Of a DNA stretch of 64,000 bases, positions 7,759-15,877 are shown piece by piece. Each line of letters begins with the position of its first letter. The stretch's first letter is position 1. A model generated the notes under the pieces. The model searched no databases. It was not told the origin of the DNA and saw nothing but the letters and a program-made list of their open reading frames with translations. The translations under genes and the position numbers were made by a program. This DNA is from Nocardia cyriacigeorgica (GTDB lineage Bacteria; Actinomycetota; Actinomycetes; Mycobacteriales; Mycobacteriaceae): positions 413,275 to 477,274 of the forward strand of contig NZ_JAAGVC010000001.1 in NCBI RefSeq assembly GCF_010858045.1. The letters are read 5' to 3'.

Positions 7759-7868
7759 GGCGCCGCCTGGCCGGGCTGCGAGTGGCTACAGTCCAAATGG
7801 TCGCCCCAGGATGCGGCTGTCGAGTGGGCGCGTTGTCCAGCAGTGATCTGCTCGAGGAGGGTTGGCAT
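7755..7868 (-). CDS. Hypothetical 37-residue peptide, first gene of the mini-operon
   Basis: The frame starts at ATG 7868 behind AAGGGG with a 5-nt gap, and ends in an ATGA overlap with the next gene. The product begins MPTLLEQITAGQRAHSTAAS and is hydrophilic with one Cys and several His. No family is recognised. The good ribosome site and the coupling make it credible. It is the promoter-proximal gene opposite the XRE/DUF5919 regulator at 8010. Confidence 0.5.
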   Translation of the reverse strand: MPTLLEQITAGQRAHSTAASWGDHLDCSHSQPGQAAP

Positions 7869-7942
7869 TGAAACCCCTTGTGTTGGCCTTGGATTGTTTG
7901 GCTCGGAGAGCGAAGTTGCCCCCCGACACGACAAGAATCCCG

Positions 7943-7998
7943 CGACATATAGGGACGGAATAACCCAAGATTTGGGACACATAGGGACGCTTTGGGTT
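7943..7998. promoter_or_regulatory. Repeat-rich divergent promoter/operator
   Basis: The block contains two near-identical copies of CATATAGGGACG/CACATAGGGACG (7946-7957 and 7978-7989, 32 bp apart) and the palindrome CCCAAgatTTGGG (7964-7976), with another TTGGGTT at 7992-7998. It separates the leftward mini-operon from the XRE/DUF5919 gene and ends only 12 bases before its ATG. It is the obvious binding region for that regulator. Confidence 0.55.
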
Positions 7999-8009
7999 AG
8001 AACGTAGCT

Positions 8010-8744
8010 ATGACGAATGAGCGGCTGCGGGGTGCAATGGCAAGCGCGAACCTTACGAAACACGCTCTGGCGGAGCGACTTGGCGTCAGCACGAAAACCG
8101 TTGAACGGTGGATCACGCAGGGCCGGTGTCCACACCCCGGACTACGCCTGAAAGCGGCTCGAGTCCTCGACCGGGACGAAACCTACCTGTGGCCCGTGTT
8201 GCTGGCCGGCAGCAGGTCCGCAGCTGCTTCGCTCTCGGAACTGGTGCAGGTTTGGCCGACCCGGCCCGAGGTGCCGCAGGAGGTATGGCGCTCGCTGATG
8301 AAACAAGCCGAAGACCACATCGACGTATTGGTCTACGCCGGAGGATTTCTCGTCGAGTCACTGGACTTCGTGAGCGTCGTCCGTACCAAAGCCGGTGCCG
8401 GCGTCCAGGTCCGGATCCTTCTGGGCGAAAGCGACTCCCCGCAGATCGTGGCACGGGGACGTGAAGAAGGCTTGCCCTCGTTGTCGCAGCGGTGTGCGTC
8501 GACGCTGGAGTACCTTCGGGAAACGATGGACCTGCCGATGGTGGATATCCGGACGCATCGCACCACGCTCTACAACAGCATCTACCGATTCGGCGACTCG
8601 CTGTTGGTCAACACTCACAGCTACGGTGCGTACGCGGCGAAATCTCCGGTTCAACATCTTCAAAAGGTCCCCGGCGGACGACTCTTCGCCTACTACATGG
8701 ACTCATTCGAGGCTGTCTGGAAGACAGGCCGCACCGTAACCTGA
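8010..8744 (+). CDS. XRE-type HTH protein with DUF5919 (phospholipase-D-like) domain
   Basis: A 244-residue protein. Residues about 5-55 form a helix-turn-helix (TKHALAERLGVSTKTVERWITQGR). Residues about 75-240 are a DUF5919 domain, related to the phospholipase-D fold, with the segments IDVLVYAGGF, GVQVRILLGE and LYNSIYRFGDSLLVNTHSYG. Proteins of this type in actinomycetes are thought to be regulators whose C-terminal half senses a ligand. It is divergent from a three-peptide operon across a repeat-rich gap and is followed after 4 bases by a Nudix gene, so the two are cotranscribed. The function of the unit is not established. Confidence 0.8.
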   Translation: MTNERLRGAMASANLTKHALAERLGVSTKTVERWITQGRCPHPGLRLKAARVLDRDETYLWPVLLAGSRSAAASLSELVQVWPTRPEVPQEVWRSLMKQAEDHIDVLVYAGGFLVESLDFVSVVRTKAGAGVQVRILLGESDSPQIVARGREEGLPSLSQRCASTLEYLRETMDLPMVDIRTHRTTLYNSIYRFGDSLLVNTHSYGAYAAKSPVQHLQKVPGGRLFAYYMDSFEAVWKTGRTVT

Positions 8745-8748
8745 CGTC

Positions 8749-9231
8749 ATGGGACGGCGAATCGACTATCACCAGGACCCCAACGCACCGGCCGCGAACA
8801 GTGTCCGCCCGAGCGCAGCCGCGTTTGTCCAGAAGGGTGGGGAAGTCCTGCTGATCTGCAGGTCGGACAACGGCAACTGGTCCATGCCGGGTGGCGCGCA
8901 CGACCCAGGCGAATCGCTCACTCGTACCGCTGTTCGCGAGACTCGGGAAGAGACGGGGGTGGATATCCAGGTCACCGGAATCGTCGGCATCTTCACCGAT
9001 CCCACCCACGTCATCCATTACACGAGCAACGACGAGGTCCGTCAGGAATTCACCGTCGTATATCGCGGCGAGCCGATCGGTGGCCGACCTATGACCAGCA
9101 GCGAGAGCACGCGCGTCGAGTGGGTTCCGGTCGATCGGATCCCTGCCCTGGCGATGGACCGCAGCCAGCGCAAGCGGATCGACTGGGCGCTGAACGAGAG
9201 CGAGCCCTACATCGATCCCGATGCGCGCTGA
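8749..9231 (+). CDS. Nudix hydrolase
   Basis: A 160-residue pyrophosphohydrolase. The full Nudix box is present as GGAHDPGES...RETREETG at residues about 45-66 (GX5EX7REX2EEXG, with the last hydrophobic position satisfied by VDI). It starts 4 bases after the XRE/DUF5919 stop, implying an operon, and its 3' end overlaps the convergent HD-domain gene by 25 bases. Substrates of such enzymes are nucleotide derivatives; which one is not visible. Confidence 0.92.
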   Translation: MGRRIDYHQDPNAPAANSVRPSAAAFVQKGGEVLLICRSDNGNWSMPGGAHDPGESLTRTAVRETREETGVDIQVTGIVGIFTDPTHVIHYTSNDEVRQEFTVVYRGEPIGGRPMTSSESTRVEWVPVDRIPALAMDRSQRKRIDWALNESEPYIDPDAR

Positions 9232-9743
9232 GCAGCTGCTCGCAGTCGAGGTTCCGCCTTCGTGATCGCGGTATGAACGATGTCGCCCGGTTCATAGCGT
9301 TCCAGGATCTCAGCCAGGCGCTCATCCACCGTGAAATCCTCCCCGTTCGGACCCGTCGACAGGTCGGACCACCACAGGAAGTCTTCGGCCTTCTCGAGCC
9401 CGGCCACACCAGAGAGTTGGAACTCGTCGAATATGGCCGAGTCCAGACCTCTCACTTCAGCCTCGACCTCGGCTGCCGTATGAAACGCGACCAGATGACA
9501 CACAACTGGTGAGTACCCGAGTGATCGCAGCAACCGGGCCCCGTCTATCGGATGAAATCCGAGGTCAGGATGGCCGTAACCGACGTCATGCAGGTAGGCA
9601 GCCGTAACCGCATCCCCGCGAAGGTCGCCAGGCAGCAGCTTCGCTACAGACGCCATCCGGCGCCCCACCGCGACCGAATGAGTCCGACGCGACTCAGCCA
9701 GCGGGGCCAACAGCTCAGCGACAGCCCGATTCACGGCCGTCAT
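9207..9743 (-). CDS. HD-domain protein (metal-dependent phosphohydrolase)
   Basis: A 178-residue HD-family protein. Metal ligands are seen in RTHSVAVG (first His), YLHDVGYG (the HD pair) and a later HTAAEVEAE segment. ATG 9743 is preferred because GGAGAG lies 9 bases upstream; an ATG two codons earlier abuts that site. It converges on the Nudix gene with a 25-base overlap. HD proteins hydrolyse nucleotides or related phosphates; the exact substrate is unknown. The Nudix and HD genes beside an XRE/DUF5919 regulator suggest a shared nucleotide-related function. Confidence 0.85.
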   Translation of the reverse strand: MTAVNRAVAELLAPLAESRRTHSVAVGRRMASVAKLLPGDLRGDAVTAAYLHDVGYGHPDLGFHPIDGARLLRSLGYSPVVCHLVAFHTAAEVEAEVRGLDSAIFDEFQLSGVAGLEKAEDFLWWSDLSTGPNGEDFTVDERLAEILERYEPGDIVHTAITKAEPRLRAAAQRASGSM

Positions 9744-9940
9744 GGTACGCATCTCTCCGACGCGTCGAGACTCGAGCGATGCTTGAATTTCGGCTCGGGG
9801 TCCTGTTGGCGGTGGTCCAGCGGGTCCATCTCCGCGTAGGAAACAACTCCGATAATCACGACACCAGGTGTCGCGATTCCTTGAAATCCTGACGTGACGA
9901 CCGATCGAACACACGATGGTCGGTACCGAAGGAGTATGAA

Positions 9941-10387
9941 GTGCTGTCTCAGCTCAACCCGTGCATCACGTTCGACGGTAATGCGCGGGAGGCGATGGAG
10001 TTCTATCGAGAGGTCTTCGGTGGGGAACTGGAAGTGGGGACGGCTGCGGACTTCGGGTCGGCGGAGTCCGTGGGGGCTGACAAGGTCATGCACGCGCGGC
10101 TCGATACGCCGGCCGGGTACACGTTGATGGGTTGGGACTATCCGGAGGACAGGGCGGATCATCCGTTCTACCGGCCGGGGAACAATGTGGCGCTCTTCCT
10201 GGGTGGGGAGGATGCCGAGGAACTCCGCAGCTACCTCGCGAAGCTGGCGGTTGGTGGCACCGTTACGTTGGCTTTGGCAGAACAGGTGTGGGGTGACGAG
10301 GCCGGCTCGCTCGTGGACCGATTCGGGATCAGCTGGATGTTCAACATCACCGTTCAGGATCGATCGACCAGCGAGGCAGTGGTCTGA
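9941..10387 (+). CDS. VOC-superfamily (PhnB-like) protein
   Basis: A 148-residue PhnB/glyoxalase-like protein. The N-terminal block LNPCITFDGNAREAMEFYREVFGGEL is the signature of this branch, and NVALFLGGEDAEEL, the VWGDEAGSLVDRFGISWMFN block and its Gly-Trp pair close the second half. The start is GTG 9941, 6 bases after AAGGAG. Members are often of unknown catalytic role. It is monocistronic. Confidence 0.9.
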   Translation: MLSQLNPCITFDGNAREAMEFYREVFGGELEVGTAADFGSAESVGADKVMHARLDTPAGYTLMGWDYPEDRADHPFYRPGNNVALFLGGEDAEELRSYLAKLAVGGTVTLALAEQVWGDEAGSLVDRFGISWMFNITVQDRSTSEAVV

Positions 10388-10507
10388 GGTGCAATCCGGG
10401 TTCCTGGGGGCACTGTGCTTCGCGCACGTCCCCACGGCCTGTTGCGGGTTGATCGCTCGATGCTCGTGCGAGGAGCATGGTGGTGTGATCGGACGTCTGT
10501 ACCTGTG

Positions 10508-10879
10508 ATGGACGAGCTGGATGCGAGGCTGCGGCGGATCGGGCAGCATCACTTCCGCGCGAAGTTCCGGCTGCGTGGGCGAGATCGCGCGGTGGTGGAT
10601 CTGCGCGGTATGGCGACCGTCCGGAAACATGCCGAGGAGCTGATCGAGCGCAGGCTGGCCCCGGCCGAACCACGCAACGACGGGCGTCAGACGCCCTATC
10701 GCGGGCACCCGGTGTTCGTCGCCCAGCACGCCACGGCGACGTGCTGTCGCACCTGCTTGGAGCGGTGGCATGGCATTCCGGCGGGGCGGCCGCTCGATGA
10801 GGGCGAGCGGGGGTATGTCGTGGAAGCGATCTGCCGGTGGATCGTGGGGCAGTACGCTCCGGGCAGCCCGCCGCCGTAA
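10508..10879 (+). CDS. DUF4186 family protein
   Basis: A 123-residue protein matching DUF4186 throughout: the HPVFVAQHATATCCRTCLERWHGIP block (residues about 67-91, with a CCxxC cysteine cluster) and a final ICRWIVGQY helix. The closely spaced Cys and His residues suggest metal binding. No function is established for the family. No partner gene is evident nearby. Confidence 0.85.
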   Translation: MDELDARLRRIGQHHFRAKFRLRGRDRAVVDLRGMATVRKHAEELIERRLAPAEPRNDGRQTPYRGHPVFVAQHATATCCRTCLERWHGIPAGRPLDEGERGYVVEAICRWIVGQYAPGSPPP

Positions 10880-11127
10880 GAAGTCACGCGCTCACCGATG
10901 GTGATGAAGGGTCCTGCCCTGGTTCGTGCATTCGGGTGCTGGTCGCAGGGAGCGGTAAACCGGTCTCGCAATCTGGCGCGCCGATCCCGGTGCAGTAGGC
11001 GCGCACGATCGGTCGGGCGCCACAGGTTCGGTGTCGGTGTGCGAGGCGTTGAGGCATCTTCCTCATCCGGGTGCGCCCTGTGGGCGATCGTCGGCACGGA
11101 TTGTGCTGACCGAAAGTGGCTGGTGGC

Positions 11128-11895
11128 CTACATTTCCCGGCATAACGCCAGTTTTCGCAAGATGTCTACCTCGCAACCGGGTGAGTACGGGTCGAAGCCG
11201 TGCTCGATCAGCCAGCGGATTCCGCGCAGACACCGCAACGACCACCATCCACGGATGGCCTCGAAGTCGACGGTTGTGCCGTAACCGGCGACGACGTGGT
11301 CCAGGTGCTCCGGGTGTCCGAGCGTCAAGGTGGCGAGGTCGTGCATGGAATCGCCCTGGGCCGCCTCGGTCCAATCGATCACGCCGGTGACGTCGTCGCC
11401 GTCGACGAACACGTGGGCGACCTGGAGATCGCCGTGCGTGAACACCGGTGTCCACGGCCGGAGCACGGCCTCGGCCGATTCACGGTTGCGGGTGATCACC
11501 GCCGTGGGAAGCACCTCGTTCGCCTCGAGCCACGCGCATTCGGCATCGAGCTGCGCCGTCAACTCGTCGACGCTGCGACCTGGCCCGGGCGGCAGCGGCG
11601 CCGCATGCAGGCTCCGCACGGCGGCCCCGGCCGCGACCCACGCCGACGGCGACGCCGACGACGGCTCCCCGAGGCGCCCGAGCGCCGCTCCGGGCAGCGC
11701 GGCGAGCGCGAGCACAGGAGGCTCACGCCACAGGACCTCCGGGGTCGGGATCGGTGCCCGCGCCATCGCATCGACCTCGATATCGGTACGCGCCTGATCG
11801 GCGTCGATCTTCAGAAACACCTCGCCGACCCGCAGCGTCGCGCAATCATGATGGGCGACCACGACTTCCACCCCTCGGTTCTCCACACGGATCAT
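11128..11895 (-). CDS. Aminoglycoside phosphotransferase-family kinase
   Basis: A protein of about 255 residues of the APH/choline-kinase-like family, which transfers phosphate from ATP to a hydroxyl of a small molecule. The catalytic loop reads THGDLQVAHVFV with Asp in HGD, and the metal-binding motif reads GVIDWTEA, followed by HDLATLTLG. The usual Asn of the loop (HxxN) is His here (QVAH). No ribosome site is clear; ATG 11895 is used, with ATG 11916 and GTG 11922 as alternatives. Resistance to aminoglycosides cannot be assumed, since most chromosomal members phosphorylate other compounds. Confidence 0.8.
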   Translation of the reverse strand: MIRVENRGVEVVVAHHDCATLRVGEVFLKIDADQARTDIEVDAMARAPIPTPEVLWREPPVLALAALPGAALGRLGEPSSASPSAWVAAGAAVRSLHAAPLPPGPGRSVDELTAQLDAECAWLEANEVLPTAVITRNRESAEAVLRPWTPVFTHGDLQVAHVFVDGDDVTGVIDWTEAAQGDSMHDLATLTLGHPEHLDHVVAGYGTTVDFEAIRGWWSLRCLRGIRWLIEHGFDPYSPGCEVDILRKLALCREM

Positions 11896-12224
11896 TGTCG
11901 TGAGAACGAGCACCATCGTCACCGGATTTATCGCGCACGGTGACCTATCCGGCCGGTCGGAATTCGAGACCGATGAGCTCGATCACCTGACTCAGGTGCT
12001 CAATGTTCGGATCCCGGGACGCAGCAAGCTGATCGTGCCCGAGCGGGCGGCCGTCGGTCGCGCTTGGACGAGAACGGCGAGATCATCATCGACATCTGAC
12101 CGCCGTCCCGGAGATCGGAAACCGGACGCCGATCGCAGTCGATAATGCCCGGACCAGCGGCGAAGCCATCGCGTCATGGCCTGAAATCCCACCATCGGGC
12201 AGTACCAGGCCGCACAATGACCCG
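11896..12224. other. Intergenic stretch without a supported gene
   Basis: About 330 bases between the divergent kinase and carboxypeptidase genes. An 81-codon frame at 11900-12145 was considered but has no family features and a weak start. No clear repeat or hairpin was seen. Confidence 0.45.
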
Positions 12225-13139
12225 ATGCGAACCTATGTCCGCGCGCTGCCGGCGGCTATTGCCGGGGTGCTCGTCGTTTTCGCGCCTACTGTCGCGGCGG
12301 CTCCGGTTGCCGGCGGCTCGAATGGTCAGGCTCCGTTTCCGGTCGCGATGCAACCCGAGGGTATTCAGGCACGGGGGGCGGCGCTCGCGGAGGGGAATAC
12401 GGGGGTGATCGTGTGGTCGCGGGAGGCCGATGTGCGGGTTCCGGTGGCCAGCCTGACCAAGATCATGACGGCGGTGGTCGTGCTGGAGTCGGGTGATCTG
12501 GAGCGGCCGGTGACGGTGCCGCAATCGGCGATCGATGCCTCGGCCGCGCATGGTGGGAGTTCTGCCGGGTTGGTCGCCGGTGAGGTGCTCACGGCACGGC
12601 AGCTGCTGTACGCGATGATGCTGCCGTCGGGTTGCGATGCGGCGTATGCGCTGGCCGAGGCGTTCGGCCCGGGGCGGGAGGCCTTCATCGGCAAGATGAA
12701 CGCCACGGCGCACCGCCTGGGGATGGTCAACACGCGTTTCACCGATCCCAGCGGGTTGCCCGTGCCCGACGATTTCGCCACCTACTCCACACCCGTGGAT
12801 CTGGTGCGGCTCGGGCATCATGCGATGGGCAACCCGGTGTTCCGCGACATCGTCGGTACGCGGGTCCTGCACCAGCCCGCCGGGCCGGCGAACCGCGCGC
12901 ATGTCTGGGAGAACACCAACGACCTGCTGCACCGGTACCCGGGCACCACGGGGATCAAGACCGGGTCCACGAATGCCGCCGGAACCTGCTTGATGTTCGA
13001 AGCGCGCCGGGGTGCGCAGCGGCTGCTGGGTGTGGTGCTGCACAGTTCACCCTTCGATCTGGATGCCGCTACCGCCGATGCCGCGCGCATCATGGACTGG
13101 GGCTTTCTGCCGGTCCTGAGTTCGCTGCCGGTCGGCTGA
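12225..13139 (+). CDS. Serine D-Ala-D-Ala carboxypeptidase (peptidase S11)
   Basis: A 304-residue exported penicillin-binding-type enzyme that trims the stem peptide of peptidoglycan. A signal peptide covers residues about 1-26 (ALPAAIAGVLVVFAPTVAAA). The three active-site motifs are present: SLTK (SxxK, about residue 77), SGCD at the SxN position (about 132) and KTGS (about 247). Cys replaces the usual Asn of SxN, an oddity within S11 enzymes, though the KTG and SxxK motifs look functional. There is no clear C-terminal membrane anchor. It is monocistronic. Confidence 0.88.
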   Translation: MRTYVRALPAAIAGVLVVFAPTVAAAPVAGGSNGQAPFPVAMQPEGIQARGAALAEGNTGVIVWSREADVRVPVASLTKIMTAVVVLESGDLERPVTVPQSAIDASAAHGGSSAGLVAGEVLTARQLLYAMMLPSGCDAAYALAEAFGPGREAFIGKMNATAHRLGMVNTRFTDPSGLPVPDDFATYSTPVDLVRLGHHAMGNPVFRDIVGTRVLHQPAGPANRAHVWENTNDLLHRYPGTTGIKTGSTNAAGTCLMFEARRGAQRLLGVVLHSSPFDLDAATADAARIMDWGFLPVLSSLPVG

Positions 13140-13170
13140 GCGGCGCGGCGTTTCGCGGGAGGTTTCCGGT

Positions 13171-13626
13171 TCAGCCCTGCGGCCCGGGGCGATCGGCGAA
13201 TATCCCTTGCAGCATTCCGGTGGCTTGACCGATTTCGATGAGGTATCCGTCCGGATCCTTCATATAGCAGCGCAGTTCGGCCTTGCGGTCGATGGGATCG
13301 GTCAGGAACCGCGCACCCTTGGCCGATGCGGTCGCATGGAAATCGGCGATATCGGCGACGCGCACATTGAGGAACGCCGATACCGGATCATCGGGCTCGG
13401 GTGGTGTCAGCGTGATATCGGGCTTATCCGGAGTGGGCCCGCCGCCGGGGTTCATGATGATCCAGCTGTTGGCCACCTTCACGATGCCCGGATTCTCCTC
13501 CAGCACCACCTCCCCGCCGAAGATGTCGGCATAGAACTGCCGAGAAACCGCCACATCGCGCACCGTGAGGAAATGGGTGACGAGCAACCCACTCGCGGGT
13601 ACCGGCCAATCATCTGTGCTCGGCAT
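13171..13626 (-). CDS. VOC-superfamily (glyoxalase-like) protein
   Basis: A 151-residue glyoxalase/dioxygenase-fold protein. The first half opens THFLTVRDVAVSRQFYADIFGGEVV and the second ends RCYMKDPDGYLIEIGQ, giving a His and a Glu at the metal-ligand positions. ATG 13626 has AAAGGAA upstream. It converges on the D,D-carboxypeptidase gene with a 31-base gap. The substrate is unknown; a metal-dependent lyase, dioxygenase or resistance protein is possible. Confidence 0.88.
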   Translation of the reverse strand: MPSTDDWPVPASGLLVTHFLTVRDVAVSRQFYADIFGGEVVLEENPGIVKVANSWIIMNPGGGPTPDKPDITLTPPEPDDPVSAFLNVRVADIADFHATASAKGARFLTDPIDRKAELRCYMKDPDGYLIEIGQATGMLQGIFADRPGPQG

Positions 13627-13897
13627 GGCTGATTCCTTTCCGCCGGGGCCGGCCGGCGTGTTCGTCGACGTTGCTTACGGTGGGATTTTCTCGCTGTGTC
13701 CGGCCCAAACATCCCGGTGCGACACGGCCGCGAACATTCCTGAGTTGTCGAATCAGCAGCCGCCGCTCTCGTCAGCTGTCCCGGCCGTACCGGGAAATCC
13801 CCGAGAATGCTTCCCACCAGCAACGACGAGGCATACATTCGACCGTGTGAGGTGCGCCGCCCAGTAGTTCGACATGGCCGCTACGAAGGGAGCCTTC

Positions 13898-14737
13898 ATG
13901 AGTACCGCCGCGGAGCGGGCCGCCCAGCTCGATCTGGTGGCTCGGCTCCATTCGTCCTATCCGGAACTTCCCGATGCGCCGCCGCCCGATCTCATCGATC
14001 ACGAGCGTTTCAAGGCGTATATGAAGACAGTGCACGACGTCGGCGGGGAGCCGGACGCGCCGATGAAGTTCGAGAACAAGCAGTACGAGGTGTGGGAGCA
14101 CAACACCTACGTGATCTGTGAGGTGCTCGCCTGGCGTGGGATCTGGCTGTCGGAGGAGCGGCGCCGGATGGGCAACGTCGACGTCGGGCGGGCCATCTAC
14201 CTGGGGTTGCCGTATTACGGGCGCTGGCTGCTCGCCGTCGCGCGCGTTCTCGTCGAGAAGCATCACATCGCGCTCGGCGAATTGAGTGAACGGATGGAGG
14301 AGGTGCGGGCGCGCTACGACGGCGGCCTCGCCGGAAAGTCGTTGGCGGCGCAGCCGAAATTCGAAGGTGACGGCTCGCAGGTGGCGCGCAACGAGCACCA
14401 TATTCGTGCCGTCGGTAAGGGTGATCCGCAGGTGTTCGCGGGGCGAGCGGGAGAACCCGGTTTCCGGGTCGGCGATTCGGTCACCGTGCGCGATATGCCC
14501 GCGTTGCTGTACACCCGGACCCCGGAATACGTCCGCGGCGCCACCGGAGAGATCACCTCGGTGGCCTATGAAAGTCCGGCTGCCGAAGACGAGACGTGGG
14601 ACCGCCCGGACGCGACACCCGAATGGTTCTATGTCGTCCGTTTCGATCTCGCCGAATTGTGGGACGGCTACACCGGTACGACGAACGACACCCTCCAGAC
14701 CGAACTCCCGGAGCGCTGGTTGAAGCGCGCAGCATAA
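13898..14737 (+). CDS. Nitrile hydratase/thiocyanate hydrolase beta-type subunit
   Basis: A 279-residue protein with both halves of a nitrile-hydratase beta subunit. The helical N-terminal half ends VRARYDGG, and an SH3-like C-terminal half runs from FRVGDSVTVRDMPALLYTRTPEYVRGATGEI to FYVVRFDLAELW. It provides the non-metal subunit of the heterodimer that hydrates nitriles or thiocyanate. ATG 13898, after GAAGGGA, is preferred over an ATG 8 codons upstream. It is the first gene of a three-gene unit with the metal-binding alpha-type subunit and a small third protein. It is longer than the family norm because of an inserted loop before the SH3 part. Confidence 0.82.
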   Translation: MSTAAERAAQLDLVARLHSSYPELPDAPPPDLIDHERFKAYMKTVHDVGGEPDAPMKFENKQYEVWEHNTYVICEVLAWRGIWLSEERRRMGNVDVGRAIYLGLPYYGRWLLAVARVLVEKHHIALGELSERMEEVRARYDGGLAGKSLAAQPKFEGDGSQVARNEHHIRAVGKGDPQVFAGRAGEPGFRVGDSVTVRDMPALLYTRTPEYVRGATGEITSVAYESPAAEDETWDRPDATPEWFYVVRFDLAELWDGYTGTTNDTLQTELPERWLKRAA

Positions 14738-14763
14738 ACAACCGTGTGCCAGAAAGGGATTCC

Positions 14764-15465
14764 ATGGCCGAGCACGATCACGACCACGAACGCACGGTGG
14801 CGCCCATGGTCGAAGAAGTCACCGACTTCGAAGTGCTGGAGATCGCGCTACGCGAATTATGTATCGAGAAGGGCATTTTCACCGCCGAAGAACATCGCCG
14901 GTTCACCGAGTTCGCCGAGCAGATCGGCCCGACTCCGGCCGCGCATCTGGTCGCGCGGGCCTGGCTCGATCCCGACTTCAGAACGCTCGCCCTGACCGAA
15001 CCGATGACGGCAAGCAAGGAAGTCGGGGTGGATTGGCTCGAACCCACCGGATTCGGAACACCCAGCGATTTCACGGCATTCGAGATTCTCGAAGACACCC
15101 CCACCCTGCATCACGTGATCGTCTGCGCTTTGTGCTCCTGCTATCCGCGACCGATCCTCGGTAATTCGCCCGAGTGGTATCGCACCCCGAACTATCGGCG
15201 GCGCATGGTGCGTTGGCCACGCCAGGTCCTCGCCGAATTCGGGCTGTATCTGAGCGACGATGTGGCCATCCGGGTGCAGGACTCCAACCAGAAGCACCGG
15301 TTCATGGTGATGCCGGTGCGTCCGGAAGGCACCGAGGGATGGGATGAGGATCAGCTCGCCGAGATCGTCACCCGCGATTGCCTGATCGGGGTGGCGTTGC
15401 CCACACCGGGCGTCACCAGCAATGTCATCACCGACACCCGGCCTGCCATCCATCCGGGCGACTGA
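14764..15465 (+). CDS. Nitrile hydratase alpha / thiocyanate hydrolase gamma subunit (metal-binding)
   Basis: A 233-residue catalytic subunit. The metal claw reads VCALCSCYPRPILG (Cys121, Cys124, Ser125, Cys126), where two of the cysteines are normally oxidised and hold a non-corrin cobalt or iron. Known Co enzymes have VCTLCSC and Fe enzymes VCSLCSC; Ala at that position is unusual. WYRTPNYRRRMVRWPRQVLAEFG follows, with the Arg-rich segment typical of the family. ATG 14764 has AAAGGGA upstream. It lies 26 bases after the beta-type gene. The enzyme hydrates a nitrile to an amide or thiocyanate to carbonyl sulfide; the sequence does not decide which. Confidence 0.85.
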   Translation: MAEHDHDHERTVAPMVEEVTDFEVLEIALRELCIEKGIFTAEEHRRFTEFAEQIGPTPAAHLVARAWLDPDFRTLALTEPMTASKEVGVDWLEPTGFGTPSDFTAFEILEDTPTLHHVIVCALCSCYPRPILGNSPEWYRTPNYRRRMVRWPRQVLAEFGLYLSDDVAIRVQDSNQKHRFMVMPVRPEGTEGWDEDQLAEIVTRDCLIGVALPTPGVTSNVITDTRPAIHPGD

Positions 15466-15478
15466 GGGGAGCCCGAGC

Positions 15479-15832
15479 GTGAGTACGGCAGCGGAGTCCG
15501 AGATCGCGCCCTTGCGAAAGATCGTGGCGCGCAATCAGGTATGGCCGCGCATGGCGGCCGAATATGGCGTCACCAATCTGGTTCCCCCGTGGAAGACGAG
15601 TCTGGACGGGATGTGCGATGCACTCGATCGCGCCGAGGGCGCAGCGGGCGTGCCCGACCTCGAGGAGCGTCGGGACGACGAGGACCGGCTGACCTCCACC
15701 CTCTACGCCGATCTGCCCTACCCGGAAAACCAGCTCGTCGCGCTGGCACACACCCTCGTCGCTCGCGGTGTCATCGACGAGGCGGAACTCCAGCAGCGCC
15801 TCGAGGCCGTCCGAGCCAGGCTCGAAGCCTGA
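15479..15832 (+). CDS. Small nitrile-hydratase-associated protein (third subunit or activator)
   Basis: A 117-residue protein. The start is GTG 15479, 8 bases after AGGGGA. WKTSLDGMCDALDRAE and LPYPENQLVALAHTLVARGVIDEAEL resemble the helical N-terminal part of nitrile-hydratase beta subunits and the related activator and SCNase alpha proteins. It completes a three-gene operon, as in thiocyanate hydrolase and toyocamycin nitrile hydratase, where the beta chain is split. Here the first gene already carries both halves, so this one may be an extra subunit or a maturation chaperone. No other metallochaperone is in view. Confidence 0.65.
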   Translation: MSTAAESEIAPLRKIVARNQVWPRMAAEYGVTNLVPPWKTSLDGMCDALDRAEGAAGVPDLEERRDDEDRLTSTLYADLPYPENQLVALAHTLVARGVIDEAELQQRLEAVRARLEA

Positions 15833-15872
15833 TCCGCCGGTGCCGCATCCATCCGGAGGGCACCGGCGGATC
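15831..15872. terminator. Hairpin between convergent operons
   Basis: GATCCGCCGGTGCC (15831-15844) and GGCACCGGCGGATC (15859-15872) form a perfect 14-bp stem with a 14-base loop. It is placed exactly between the converging nitrile-hydratase operon and the acyl-CoA carboxylase gene, so it can serve both as a bidirectional terminator. No U-tract is present. Confidence 0.65.
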
Positions 15873-15877
15873 GCTGG

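Noticed and set aside
10880..11127. Possible small gene between the DUF4186 and kinase genes
   Set aside because: Short Arg-rich frames on both strands without ribosome sites; nothing supportable.
11900..12145. 81-codon frame between the kinase and carboxypeptidase genes
   Set aside because: No family features, weak start, and the second half turns into low-complexity Arg/Ser sequence.
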